In this document: one piece after another, positions 1 through 13,218 of the stretch | How positions within the stretch are numbered: position 1 is the stretch's first letter | Layout: every line of letters starts with the position of its first letter | Assembly: GCF_000499385.1 (NCBI RefSeq) | Contig: NW_013654309.1 | Span: forward strand, 62,001-126,000 | Direction: 5' to 3' | DNA length: 64,000 nt | Source: Eimeria necatrix | Taxonomy: Eukaryota; Apicomplexa; Conoidasida; Eucoccidiorida; Eimeriidae | Made by a program: the position numbers and the translations under genes | The notes under the pieces: generated by a model | What the model saw: the letters and a program-made list of their open reading frames with translations, nothing else | Databases searched by the model: none | What the model was told of the DNA's origin: nothing

Positions 1-3000
1 CTAGAAGCTCGTGACTCTTGCAAACAAACTTTCCCTGAAAAATAGGTGAAAGCGCAAGCTGGTTTCAAATCATCGTTACTCCATCATTACCCCGACTGGC
101 CCATTACAGTGGATAATCTGCAACGGCTCAAGCATTGAGCTAAAAGGAATGTGTCACAGTATTTATGAAGTAAAATAAAGAGTGCTAGCTAACCGAAGAA
201 GGCTGCATGCAACGTGTTTCGGGGAGGCGACCCTTGGGGGCTAGGCGGATGTTTCAGAAGGTAAAGTTTTCGACCTTTCTGGTTTCACCATATTCAACTA
301 ATAGAACCCTCCTATCATATGGTGGAGTTGCGTCGTTGCTTGCCAGTATTCCCATTCATTAGAGGTCCGGTCGCGTTGCTCTGACTGGCGCCCTCGCGTT
401 TGAAGCGAGTCGAAGATCTAAGGATAGTACAACTCCAACTCAACAGGATTTTCCACTATTTTTTCAGACAGTGTAGAAGTTTCAAAGCGAATTGATAAAA
501 TTCTTTTCTGTTGCCTGACGAATCGGATTGCAGAAGTTTTCTCCAGAATAGGAAGGCGCTGCGTATCAAGGAAATACTCTTAGGATGAATGTACTTTCCA
601 ATTCAGTAAACTATGTGCAGAATGTAGCCTGGACGGCTTTTCGCTTGGATGCAAATTATTTTACTTGGGTGAGGCTGGAGGAGAACCATGAACCACTGGA
701 GAAGAACTGCATTCGCCTACTTGTAGGTACGCAGCAGGGGACGCGGGATGTGCTACTGCACTTGCCTTGTTGCTTGTTTGAAACATGATAATCGCGTTCG
801 TCTCCTTCGGGAATGGCTACAAGCAAATAAAACAGCTTTTTGGTTTTCTACTAGGGCCTAACAACAAGAGAGAGGAGAACTTGGTGAAAATGGCTGCAGT
901 TTCATAAATAGGAGCTTGCGCATCTTATGTTAAACGCTCTTTTATGGACTTCCCAGTGAGCATTGGGAGTAAAACGCAAAAATAAGAAGTGAAAATTGCT
1001 AACGGACGATTCATGCAGCCTACTGCTGCGAAATCTCTACGAAAGAACCTGATGCGATACTGGCTATTGTTTGATTTTACAGCCTGGAAAATCCTCTGGA
1101 GGGGAAACTGCATGACCGGTACTAAGCAGCTAGAACACTATAAAATTTGTAGTTAAGACACTCCGGGCACACATCGTACAACAGATCACTAAATATCTGA
1201 CCTTAGCACCTTGAATAGATGCGGTTCAGGTGCTGCTAAATACGGGACGAGCTGCTGACCTAGTGATCCCCTTCATGGTTCTTGCATACGTGTGCCCACC
1301 ACAAGCATGCTGCATCACTCGATAAGTCTTACACACGTCTTTAGCGACCTTGTGAAACTGGAAACGCCAGATCACAATGCGGCATTTTGGATAGATCCTC
1401 GTGCCTCTGTATTTGCTGTTGTGATGCACAATGAATGAATAAATCTGATGATAGTTCGTGGAAAGCAAATCCACAGTGCATATCCTTAATGCTTGCTGCA
1501 AACTGCTATCACAGGAGCACTTCTGAGAGCTAAAACGGTGTCTGCTGACTAGAAAGCTTCAGAGTGCATCACGTAGCTCTATGCAACCAAACAGCTACCC
1601 TCACAAAGAATCAGGTAGAACACGTACACCGTGGGCTTCTGGAATAATTTACGCTGTAAAATACTGAGCAGCAACGTGACTGCGAAGGCATAGTTATCCG
1701 GCCTTGCCCTTCCATAGTCTGTATGTTAAACCGTAGCAGCGCAAGCTCCAGGTGGCGTGTAGGTTTCGTTGCGGCTTGCTGCTAGACTGCGTATTAAAGC
1801 TGATGGGATGCAGCCTGTACTGCGCACATGCGGTAAGTCATCGACATATATGCAAAAGGGCAGTGACAGTAAGGCCTCGAGCATTCATGTTGTCCGCAGT
1901 CGGTGACACTAATTGCACAAGCTGTTCGCAGCAATACAGCAGAGAGCTAGCAGCAGATCAGTCAGTAGGGCGTACAGTTGCGCGCTCCTCCGAAAAGATT
2001 GTATTTTCGCGTTGGGGGTCTGCGGAAAGCGATTACTTCCAGCGGCATGTGGAAAAGAAGTATTCGATGCATGATTTGCGCAGTCGCTCGGTAGCATCTC
2101 ACATACGCGCCTGCTAGTCCTACTGTACCAGTCTCTTTTTGTTTTCATATGCCGGTGTGCCCACGTGTGGGCAGACGTGCCCTAAATATGAAACAGCGAA
2201 ATCGACTTTTTGCCGCACAATGAGTGTTCAGCTGGACGGCCACGGATTGGCGCTTGCCGTGTCTCCGCTGTATTTTACGGGGACAGACACATACTGATAG
2301 GCACTGAAGGCGTTGCAACATGTTTGAACCTTCTTGCTTTTAAGGTTTCATGGGGATTCTCTGTCCATTTTGGATTCGTAAGTACCTACGCAATAAGAAC
2401 GCAGTTCATGCCCACTGAGGCCGCGCCGTGCTCACTACAACCACTGGGAGTACGACGTAAGGCCAAAATCGTGCGCCGCCAGGCAAAATGATACGACGCC
2501 ACCAGCGAGTGGTGTCGCACGCAGTGAATTCTAAAGTTGCCGGACGCAAACAACATAACGTTAGCCTCCACGGGTAGTGTATGGCTCATATTATATAACT
2601 GTATGCGAGTAATGGCGATGCGAGTTCTACATCGCTAAAGCCCGCGATCTGGGTGCAATGCTTCAAGAGTTGATCATCTGATTATTTACGACGGGAGGTT
2701 CGGCTGTTTCGTCGTTGTTGATTCTCAGTAACCGCTTGTCATACTTGGCTCCTTTCCTGAATGAACCAGGATTGCAAATTTTCTTTCGTTGCATTCATAA
2801 TCGAAATCACCCAAATAAACAGTACATACACCTGGTTTTCCTGAAGGCATGCGGCTGTCTACCCTCGCAGTCCCGTGCAGGCAACAATATTTCGCGCATA
2901 AGCGTCATTCGGGGCCAATGCAAGTACAATGTACTAGTGAGGCTTTTAATGGGTAGCGCGTCACCAAGCTGGTAGACGAGGCTTATTAAAGTTCTTTTGT

Positions 3001-3072
3001 GCATACTGTGGCAACACGGCGCGCGACTGGCATGAGTGGAACCCACTGACGTCTGAAACAACGTGCGTGCAT

Positions 3073-3396
3073 ACTGCGCAGTCCGAAGTATCGATGCGAG
3101 CATTGCGAAAAATCAAACAACGCGAAACTCTACCAGTATTTGTACCATGGAACTTGGACTGGTATCGTTGCCGATCTTTGCAATATCGGTAACGATCTTA
3201 GCAAGAACACCAAGGCGACCGCCTGTTTTGTGACACTGCGCAGTCGGAAGTATCGATGCGAGCATTGCGAAAACTCAAACAACGCGAAACTCTACCAGTA
3301 TTTGTACCATGGAACTTGGACTGGTATCGTTGCCGATCTTTGCAATATCGGTAACGATCTTAGCAAGAACACCACGGCGATCGCCTGTTTTGTGAC
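3073..3396. repeat. Two-copy tandem repeat, 162 bp unit
   Basis: Copy 1 is 3073-3234 and copy 2 is 3235-3396, directly abutting. By eye they differ at about four positions. The unit is a multiple of three, so one forward frame (3140-3415) stays open through both copies and would encode a 54-residue repeat, but there is no other sign of coding. Each unit contains an imperfect inverted repeat (ATCGTTGCCGAT facing ATCGGTAACGAT, nine-base spacer). High identity suggests a recent duplication. Confidence 0.9.
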
Positions 3397-4033
3397 ATCA
3401 CAAAATACAAACTAGGAAGATAAAAGCCATACAATTGTTGCTCTAGAGAGTAGAGGATGAATACAGGAGTGTACCGCGTGGTAGTGCTTGGCTACTCCGA
3501 GAGACTGCATGCAGTGCCAGAACGAGAGTTCTAGCGCGCAATCTGTCCCACGTGATAATGACGCTGGGCCATGATAATTTTAAGCTGGCGAATGCAACGT
3601 GTGCGCAATACAATCCCCTGCGTTGAGGTGCTTGTGGTCCGGTGGAATCGCGTGACGGTACGTTAGTGCGTGCGTAATAGTTTCTGTCTGCTGAAATTCA
3701 TTTTGCCATTCAACTTTTCCTTCAATTGGACTCATGCTGCGTGTCCACGGCCAGATGCAGATTACCGACGACATGGGAGCGCCTTGCATACAACAGTTCA
3801 CGCAGAGTAAAGCTGAGGGCTACAGGTCGTGTAATTATTGCCTCGATCCAGCAATTAGTAGCCATAGTATACCACCTTCCCATCGCCTTGTTCACCACAG
3901 CCCTTAAGACTTTCTATTCACGACGTTGCTGCACAAGCATTTAAGGGCCTTCACATCCGGATAGAACTTTCTGATCCGCCCTCCCACTGCATTGCTCTGG
4001 CGCCGCCCATAATCGAACTCCAATTCTAAGAAG

Positions 4034-4067
4034 CATTAAAAAGCCAGAGGCATTAAAAAGCCAGAGG
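4034..4067. repeat. Tandem duplication of a 17 bp unit
   Basis: The unit cattaaaaagccagagg occurs twice in a row, at 4034-4050 and 4051-4067, followed by the first three bases of a third copy. It lies outside any gene model. Confidence 0.85.
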
Positions 4068-6375
4068 CATAGATGATTCTCGCAGCACCATGAGAACAGC
4101 AAGCATGAGTGTTGCTTATCATACTGAAAAGTGCGAAAAAATACAGTAACTCACAGACGGCTAGCTGGGAACAACATCGCCCTCGATTACTTTCATCTAT
4201 CCTGCAATACAGGAGCCGCTGCGGCATGTTGGTTGGAATTTCCGCCATAATAATATCATCGTGGCGCAAGTTCCAAGGTCCCAGGTTTAACGCATGCGGG
4301 GTCAAGCGGACAGCTCTCAACATGCTTTGTTTTGCATTGGTGGCATGCCTCGTGGCTCGTTACTCACATTTCATTCTTGCAAACGCTACACTTTGTGATG
4401 CTCCTAGCCGGGCGGCTTTCATGATGCTGCGCCTGTTTGGTGTACGCCTGGAGCCTTCTTTTCAAATTAGGTCATTGTTGTTCACATTCTTCTGCTTTTC
4501 CTTAAGCAGAAGAGGACACTTAGAAGCAATAGGGAGCAAGCAGGAAAGTCCAATGAATCCGAATGTCGCCAAGTGTTCAGGTGGCACTTGCTGCAGATAG
4601 ATTGCTGCTTCGTGCATTGGAAAGCGGGTCCCAGAATGGATTTCCTTCCTGTGAAGCCATCATATAATTCCGAGCGTCCGGCATAAAGACTTTTGGTCTC
4701 ACGCCCACTCCTTATGTCATCCGGTGTACCTAGTGTTGCATCACTGCCTGCTTGCTTGTTACTCTACGATGTTGCCACTCGGCACATGCTTGCTTCGTGC
4801 GCTAGGCCGCGAAAGCATTGTACTCAAGAGATAATTTGTTGCACTCAGCATCGGAAGCACGTTATCCGGAAAGCAACCACCGTCTAGCTCACGTTTTGTG
4901 GCATGCGTAGAATATCGGCCACTGGATGACTGGGTTTCCAACCATGTCATAACTTACGCCCCTGAATACTCAACAATCCACTGGGATGCCTTCTGCTCAG
5001 GAATTGCCGACAAACGGCCTCTGCTCAATGGATTTGCGTTAGCTAGCTGCAATTATGTTCCATTTTCTCGGTCGTCCGAAGAAATTTCAGTAAGTACAGC
5101 ATTAGCGACGTTGGTGGCGATCCGAACTACTGCTGTCCCCAATCCACAGTACCGTGCTCTACTCTATGCCATTATCCCGTGCAGGATGCCTCGTAAATCA
5201 TTATATCCAGCCAGGCGCCCTCTTCCCGTACAGTCTTTTTTACGCAGTACTCTAGCTCGTTTACTCTGTTTCCTATAACAGGACTGGCTACTTCATAATC
5301 ATCCTAGACTGCCAAAATATAGGGGACTATGCTTTTCATTATGCATTCGCGCTTCCTGCTCTATGCATGCAGAGCAGTATGGATAAAATTGACGGTCTTT
5401 TGCTCGTCCACGGCGCTCTAGTGTTCCGTCTTCTGTGGCTCACTGTAGCCTGGCTCACTCTAGCGTGTTGGCTTGCCTTCCATGCCAGTTAACCCAAATG
5501 TCTGAACCTTAGACGATTCCAACCAGCCCTGTATGGATATGCCTTGCTGTGAATATCGAGCGCTCGATTGATAGAATGCAGAGGGTAGCCCATAGTTTGT
5601 TGCATGACTACATCATGCTGACTGCGCCTACTGGTTCCCTGACACAAGGAAACCTACGTAGCTATCTGGCGTCTTCGCAGATGGTTTGTCATACCAGGCA
5701 TCAAAACATGCAGGCTAGGTTGCCTTAAGGAGTAAAGGAACTGAAGTAAATGTAGTGGAGTCCCACGTCTCCCTAAAGCCTTCGGCTGCTCGGGGTGCCG
5801 ATTACAGGCACGTCTGTTTTACTCCATAAAGCTGTTTGTTCGCAATACAAAGATGTTCTGATGCTCAGCGTGACTTAGAAATGAGCCACACAATGTAGAT
5901 GCTTCACTTGATTTTCCTGTTCCCTACTCCCTATGGCGATGCGACAATATAGAGTACACAGAGATCATGTGCACGACTATCTATTAATACTGTGGCCTCC
6001 CTGAAGTCCTTCTGCATGTACTATGCCTCTTCTGGAAGCTTGATGCACTGTCCATGCAAGGATGGGCATCTGGCTTATCAATCCGTTGTCTATTTGTGGT
6101 GGTGCGCATTTCCTGCTTGCTCCCAAATTCGGCTATGCAGCGCGGCGCGCCGCCGCTCGTCTATTAGTTTGTGGAAAACTGGCAAGCAACCGCAGCATCT
6201 GATGGAAGCACGAACATCATGCTGGAATAATCTGATTGTACTACTGTTGCAGTTCAAAAGCGCTAGCTGAATCACGCATCTCAGCTGTGCAAAGAAACAG
6301 TTTTGTGCGTCCACGTTCGTTGCATGTGGTTTTGGTCGTACTATTCACTCTGCTTCCTCATAAGCCAGCGGAGCT

Positions 6376-9300
6376 TCATGCTTGGGCATCTATCTTCTCA
6401 ATCAAAATTGCTGAGAAAAGTACGTACATTAAATTCATTGACGAACGCAAACATGTCTTGCAAACATATGTAGACAAAGGTGGGTAAAGGCCAACAAATA
6501 CACGGATACACAGGATGCACCGACATAAACAGAATATAAGGATGCCCTATACGAATAGGTTACCTAACTGCCGTTGCAGTCTTTCGAAATGCCAAGGCTC
6601 ACCTGAATAGCCTGGTGAGTAGTAATTGACGACTTCAGGTGGGTATAGGTTGCAGACACTTTGAATAGAATCCAGCACTTCAGAAGCAGCTTCACTCTCG
6701 CGGATTTTCTAATAAGTTACACACATAATGTCATACATAAGCCGAAATTCAGGAGGCGTGTGATCGTCACATGGTGCTCGTTTACTCAGTTCAACTCTTG
6801 CAGGAAAAATGAAGACCTTCTTCAGAGTGATACCCTTTGAATTTTTCGACTTTCACAGTGAACTCCTGGGAATTATTGCCTTACCAATAGCGTCTCCAGT
6901 GCGCCTGTTTGCACGAAAGCCCTACGCGCCTTTGGATCATTAGGCAATACCTTCGCAAACTGTTGAACAATGCATCTGCAGAGGTAGCACACTAGCAAGG
7001 AGAACCACTGCTGTTGATGCTATTGGCAACGCAAGTAGGCAAGCCCGGAGCGGCCAACCATCCACACATACACAGCAAAAGGACGCGCAGCAGTAATCCA
7101 GTTGTTACTATTATAGAATCTCAAGATTCGCGCTAAAAGCTGACCGTAGGTATTCTGCGCATGCCAAGGAATAGACAGCTAGCCGTTGATTCAGTTATGC
7201 AGTAGGCAAATGGTGTATGTAGGATAGCGGCAAGGCAGCGCCAAAGCAAGGCAGCGCCAAAGGTTACAGAACGAGAAATGATAGGCACGGCTGGCATACT
7301 TGAGAATAGAGGGAGGCGCCTCGTTAAGCAAAGGCTCTAGTGCAGCCAGATGAGTGCACATTTGAATAATGTTCTGCATGGACAAGGAAGGAAGTAAGTA
7401 AGGGAACAATTCATCATGGCGTATTGGCTCTGCAGCAGCAACCGAGCTATCCTTCGGGGAGAATTCTCTCAGTTGACTATCAAAAGGCAGGGCCAATACA
7501 CGGTTGCTTTTCACTTTAAGAGCTCTCTTTGCCTTTGCTTTCAACTCGTCCGAAGATTCTGGAGAAAGAAAGTCTGACATCAATCTGCAGAAAGCAGGAT
7601 GAGCACAGAAGTATTGGATAAAAGACGAACAAACCAGGCTACAAAGGCAGCAACGCGGCGAGGTTGCTGGCCGTGTATGTGTGCTTCTCCTTAGGGCGTC
7701 GATAGGAAGTTTCTCATTTTCGACAAGGTGTTCCAAACCGTATTCTTACAGCCTCAGTATATCTGCTTCTGCAATAGCCATAGCGTGGTCTGGTGAGTGA
7801 CGACCCAGCTGACCCACCGCCCTGAGAAAGCATGAGCAAAAGGAATGATGGTTTCTCCCTTTTGGCTTCTGATTGATGAGAAATGCCGTTATCACCTGCA
7901 CTTCTTCCCTTGCTCGGTAGCTACTGTCTGCATGCTTTTTGTCCAAAACGTTACTGACTAATTCGGCAGCTAACGAGGAGAGCCGAACGAATCTTTTACC
8001 TCATCCACTGCGCATACTGGAGGTTTTGCTCTCGCATTAATGACTCTCATTGCTTCTAAACTTGTAGTGTCATTGCTACGCACCAGGCTGCAGCTGCTTT
8101 CGCGTGGTCTTCAGTTTCCGTCTGCAGAGCGTTCTTAAGAGGAGGAATGCCTGTGAGATCGGCAATAGCGCATTATTGAAGAGTACACGCGTAAGGGCCG
8201 TGAGCTCTGCTGATAGATTGTGCAGCTGCTAGTCAACGTGAGAAGCAAACAGAGCAGGCGGCACGTTTATTAGCGGTAGGTAGATAATTCATTAAGGTAG
8301 TAGGCTTTGGTACTGGAAAGGTGATAGAAGTGCGAAAATATACCTTTCTGCACAATGATCGCCAGGGCCAATGTTTCTGTGAATGCCCCTATATAGCCGA
8401 TTGCAAGAATTCCAGCCACCCTGAGCCGCAGAAGCAAACACCAGGGGGGCTTAATGCAGCAGCGTTTGAGGAACTCACGAACCAACTCCATGAAAAGTTT
8501 CTTCTTTAGCATTAGCGCATTAGTGATCAAGTAATAAAGGACACCGAGCGGATATGGATGGATCACACACCGAGTCGGCCCCGTTGTTTCCTGAATCAAA
8601 TCCACCAATGCTGCAATAGCCCCTAAAATGAGCATACACAGGAGATTCCTGAATGAAATTACAGATGTTCACGCCTAAACTGCACGGTGATTGATACATG
8701 ATGCTCGAAGTGCCGTTTTTCCTATTCCTGAAGCTACTCCTCATGGTTTCGGCATCTACCGTGTTCTTTCTTTGCAGTTAAAATTTGTTATTATGACCTG
8801 CATTTGCAGCAAAGACCGCCAGTTGAGGTGTGTGCTTTACTATCTCCCTCACACATGTGGCCGCGTTCCTCCTACAATTTAAGAACAAGGAAAAGACACA
8901 AAAGAATTACATCAATTATCCAGAATATACTGAAGAGAGATAGCATACTGACGAGCTGCACTGCAGGGTTTGTTACAAACAGATTGACGCCGTTGATTAT
9001 GTCAAAATTGCCAGAGGCGTTAAATTTTTATGGTATTAAGGGCGACATACCGGACAAGGTCATCGGGATCCTTCAAGCAATGAAGTGTCTTTGGCATCGC
9101 CTCCGCTTCGACAACAGCCTATAGTAGCACATATAAAGGTGAAAACGGTTGAAAACTCACATGAAAGTAATTTCAAGGAGAAGACTACAGCAGCTACTGC
9201 TCTGTTCGGTGGTGTTGGTTACGAGTTCCCGACCGAACCTCAGCAAAATCCACGGAGTGGGTGGCGATGCGCGAGAGACACCAGCAAATCTGCAAAAATA

Positions 9301-11401
9301 TTCTCCAGAAATGCATATTGAAAATTGGACATTTCAAGTCACAGACTTTCGATGATAAGCAGTTTATAAACTCTTCGAATCCCAAAACCAACGCGGTAGG
9401 TATAACGAAAAAGCGAAAGGAGATTGCACGTGAACTCATATACCATTCATGCTAAGAAGCTTCTCAGGACATAAAAGCGAATCGATGGCATAAGCTCGTG
9501 GCAGCACGGAGAATCAACGTTAGTAGTCCAATTCTGCAGTTGAACAGTTGAGGTCAGCACAATTGATGCAGAACGAAGCCTTTTTCAAGGGCTTACCTGT
9601 CGACGGACAACAGCATCAGTACTACCCAGTTGCTTCGACAGCAAAGGCACTGCACCAGCGTCGCAGACAACCTAATGCAGGCACAACACAACGGCAATAT
9701 AATTCCTAGACTTATCTCCCCTACTGCCGACTCTTTCCCGTGCATTCATTCATTTGACGGTTTAGAGCTGCTCGTTTTGCACCTACCTGTGCGAGTTCCT
9801 GTGAGTGTTTTGCTATGTCACCGAGAGCTGCAGCTGCGCTCCTTTTGATGTTTGTTTCAGGCTCCTGGATGCATAAGACAAGTAGCGGAACGGCACCCGC
9901 AGCAACTACCGAGGAAGCCAGTGACTCCGAGTGGCGAGCAATGCATCCTGGTGAACGAAGAGTCACACGAACACAAACAACGAAGAGCAGAACAGAATCT
10001 GAACCATTAAAAACACGGCATGTGTGCGCGGCAAGGTTCCAGAATTCGTACAGCGCAAAGCGCAGACGGTAGGGGCTCGACAGTGTTTCAGGGTATCATG
10101 CCTATTGCAGACGCAGCAGCGTCTTTCACTTGCGGGTCGAAGGCTTCCAGACACTGCGACAATGCTGCCAAAGCACCACTTTCCACAACTGCCTGCATGC
10201 ATCGGACAGTACGAATCTTGGGGAAAAACATCCGCACATGATCAGCAAAGACGTTCAAGACCTAATAAGCCAGCATTAACGTTCAACAGCTTGTACGCGC
10301 ACATGCGGGTGCCTATGAGTGCTAGTTAGCGAACTAGTAAAGCCACAGAAAAAGCATTCTTCGTCGGAATGCAGTCAAGATGCTCACTTCCATTTATACA
10401 ATACTGGCTTTTGTCCGCTAAAACTTTAACAATGCAACAATACAGGACCGGGCGGGAATTACCTGTGCCAGTTCAGCCGAGTGCTTGGCAATTGACCGCA
10501 TGACAAAAGCAGCAGACCTCCTGTAGAACCTCTGCAAAAGAAAAATATATGCTGCAAGAACCTCGGCATTTTCTGGGCTCCTGCTGCGCCATCGTTACGT
10601 GCTGCTGAATCAGTGTAAAATACAGCGTGAATATTCTAGAGTGTTTCCGACTAAGTCAAAACCTTTTGTTGCACGGGCTACGCTTGGGTTTCGAGCGCCA
10701 CAGAATTTTTCAAGTTCGTTTTCTTGGAATGCTCAGGAAGCGAACGGGATCGAACTGGTTCAGCAATTGACGTGCACGGAATCACACTTCAAATGCACGA
10801 AAGGCCTACGTTCTGCTCCGCGACCGAGGCAACAAGATGCGGTAGTATTTCCTCATTCACGCATTCCCTCGCTGCCTCTTCGCTATGTCCGGCCAGCCGT
10901 CCAACTGCAACCGCTGCTGTCTGCTGAATTCCTGGGACAGAGTCTAGCAACAGTGGTCGTAGAAGCCTCAATGCACCTAAACGATCCCAGGAATAAGTAC
11001 AGAGATGAGCTCTCGTGAGGTAATGAAAAATGCTAGGCGGTAAACGCCTCCCCTCCTGCTTCTTCAACGATTCTAATGCTAACAATTCTCGAGGAGATTT
11101 CCATGTTTCCTAGAACAACTTGGGGGCGGCGCTCGGAGTCGTGCGCCTTTAAAACTCATCAGGACATATAGAACTCATGTGCAGTTCAACATATTGAAGC
11201 AGTAAGCTTCCCAGACTTGATGGGATATATAGAGCTCATGTGCATTCCACTGCCTTAACGCTGCTGCTGTCAGTCTACTTTACCAGCGGCGCGCAAGCCA
11301 TCAATGTTCTGTGGCCTTTGAGTTAGGTCAGCTAACGTCTGCACGAAGTGGGACCTCGCCCTCTGGAACTCCTCAAAGACCTGGTTAAGAGTGCGGCTCA
11401 T
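6376..11401 (-). CDS. SPAG6: SPAG6/PF16, axonemal central-pair armadillo protein
   Basis: Armadillo-repeat protein of the C1 central-pair microtubule, needed for flagellar motility. Eighteen exons (high to low): 11284-11401, 10810-10976, 10463-10531, 10102-10192, 9787-9947, 9597-9671, 9239-9289, 9051-9118, 8798-8871, 8571-8622, 8344-8420, 8084-8150, 7750-7821, 7515-7584, 7300-7373, 6885-6975, 6603-6708, 6376-6410. All phases agree and give 505 residues, against about 509 in human SPAG6. Peptides follow the human protein nearly residue for residue from N-terminus (RPQNI) through VPLLVLCIQEPE, VGQLGRHSPDHA and KVLPNDPKARR to YYSPGYS. The start is the first ATG before the conserved VFEEFQRAR-type segment. 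The intron after exon 4 appears to use a GC donor. An upstream in-frame ATG would add 29 unrelated residues. In coccidia the expected site is the microgamete flagellum (inference). Confidence 0.95.
7230..7261. repeat. 16 bp tandem duplication inside a SPAG6 intron
   Basis: The unit gcaaggcagcgccaaa occurs twice in a row within the intron between exons 15 and 16 of the SPAG6 model. No function is suggested. Confidence 0.8.
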
Positions 11402-13218
11402 TCTACGGGTATCGCAAAGCGAGAAGCTCACACAACGCGAATCGGACCTCTTTTGCGGCGTTGCATTTGAAGTATGGAGTTGATGCAACCGAAAGAAGCA
11501 TTGTGGAGGAGCATGATGTCATGAGGAGAGAGCTAATATGTTCATCATCAAAGGTTCTGCGCAGAATCAGCTAAAGTCAGCAAGAAGAAATGGACGGCCA
11601 TCTCCAGCACAGCAACAGCTGGCGTACGTGCTGCTTTCTCCTCGTAACAAGACTGCTTTGGCGTCAGCAGAACTCGAGTTGAGCTCGTATATCGCCAGTA
11701 TACGCGTTTCCACTATTTGAATGCCTGCGGCTCTCCTAAAGGCGGCTCGAAAAAGCAGCTGCCAACAGTAACAGGTGGAGTGCTCAGCCCCCTAATCCCG
11801 GAGGTGTAAACCGTAGTCGAATCTATGTCATGTGGCCAGCCGTCATGCGGATAAAATCGGCTCTTGACATATAAAATGAGATTTAATAGATAGATCTGGT
11901 GTTGAGGCGTGTGTAACTGACTGTGTTGCAACTGCGGTGACCCCAGGAGTCCTGGGAGCTGTGAAGGGTATTGTGCTCTTTCCCCTGATTCCAGTTAATT
12001 TAAGGCAATCTTCGCGAGAAAAGGGATAAAAATTGCAAAAATGTGTCACTTGTATCACTTGTAATGATGTATTTCAGGTAGACTGTGAGCAAGTGGAAGA
12101 ATTTGTGCAGCTGGACCCAAGCTTCAAATGCATGGGCTGGCTACTGTCGCTTCCATAGCAGCCATCTCCATGACGAAAGCGCTGCTGAAATTGTCCTGGC
12201 CTAGGATTATATTTTGCTTGCCTGAGGGAAATCATGCTATATATTTAAACGAACATGGGAAACGCTGTGATCTGCCAGCGTCGCGCAAGTGTAAGAGCCC
12301 TAGTCTCCTTCAAGGACAGCGCGTTTCTATCTTCATGTTGTGCTCTTAGTTCAAAAAAATATCCGAAAATGACGTAACATAGCCTTTGTTTTTTCTCAGC
12401 CATTTTCAACTGACATCAAATCTACACTGAGTAGGCTGGCTGAACGCTAAGTTTGTCCTGGGGCTCATCTTGATGTTTCACTGGAACCTCTGACTTTCCC
12501 GCTAGCTCACATTACCCTTTCCTCGTTGAAGGCTCCCTCCTGTTCAAGCTTCAGAATTATGGCACTATTAATTCTATATCTAGGTCCACAGCACTTAAGG
12601 ACTTCCAGGCGTAAAGTTAGCCAGGAAAGCAAGTGAAAATGCGCGCATGGTGCGTCGCATGATGGATGTTTCTCAAAACTACTATTCTCATTGACCAAAT
12701 TTTCGAAGATTTCAGGATGACCGGAAGTGCCTATTCGCAGCTTTTCTGATGATTAATTCAGCCTAAAATCCAGTTAGCACGATCAGTGGCACGAAGTATC
12801 CGGATCGCCAGTAGAAAATATTCCCTGGTGCCAACGTAGCAATTGCTGAACTGCGCAAGTGCCGCCTGATGGCTCGTCAGCCCAACATGAACGTCATTTC
12901 CTAGGGTTCGTCTCAGATTTCCGTGCAATTGGCTCAAATACTGCTATCATTAGTGGAGGCTACCACTTTCTCCTTGTATTGGAATTTTTGGCTTCTACGC
13001 TTTTCAACAGGTGACATTTCGACGGTTGGAAACTGAGAAGAAGGGAACGCTCGCGAGAAGTCTACACTGGGAAGAAACATAGTTAGGCATTCATTCAGAT
13101 GAACAGCTCGACAATTGTTTAGTTCACAGGTAACCTGCGGCCTATGAAACAAAGACATGTCTCAAGCCAAACTTTGAAACAGACAGCGTAAGGAGTTGTC
13201 ATCGCCTCAGGGGTAGGA
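11402..13218. other. Intergenic, SPAG6 upstream and LC7 downstream flank
   Basis: About 1.8 kb with only short overlapping frames on both strands. I see no exon with a recognisable product and no clear promoter motif. It must contain the SPAG6 promoter, since that gene starts at 11401 and reads leftwards. Confidence 0.6.

Larger units (their letters stand above)
1..6375. other. Long stretch without a supportable gene
   Basis: I see no gene here that I can defend. The longest open frames (4115-4600 and 4898-5278 on +) resemble no family I know, have no convincing splice partners and overlap frames on the other strand. The stretch holds the 162 bp tandem duplication at 3073-3396 and a small 17 bp tandem duplication at 4034-4067. 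The right end is the 3' flank of SPAG6, whose stop codon is at 6376-6378 on the minus strand. Non-coding RNA or poorly conserved exons cannot be excluded. Confidence 0.5.

Noticed and set aside
4109..5278. Two long plus-strand open frames (about 160 and 126 codons)
   Set aside because: No recognisable product, no ATG for the second (GTG start), no splice context and overlapping minus frames. Compatible with chance in this base composition.
9369..9385. tRNA B-box-like sequence ttcgaatccc
   Set aside because: It lies in a SPAG6 intron, lacks a matching A box and shows no cloverleaf arms.
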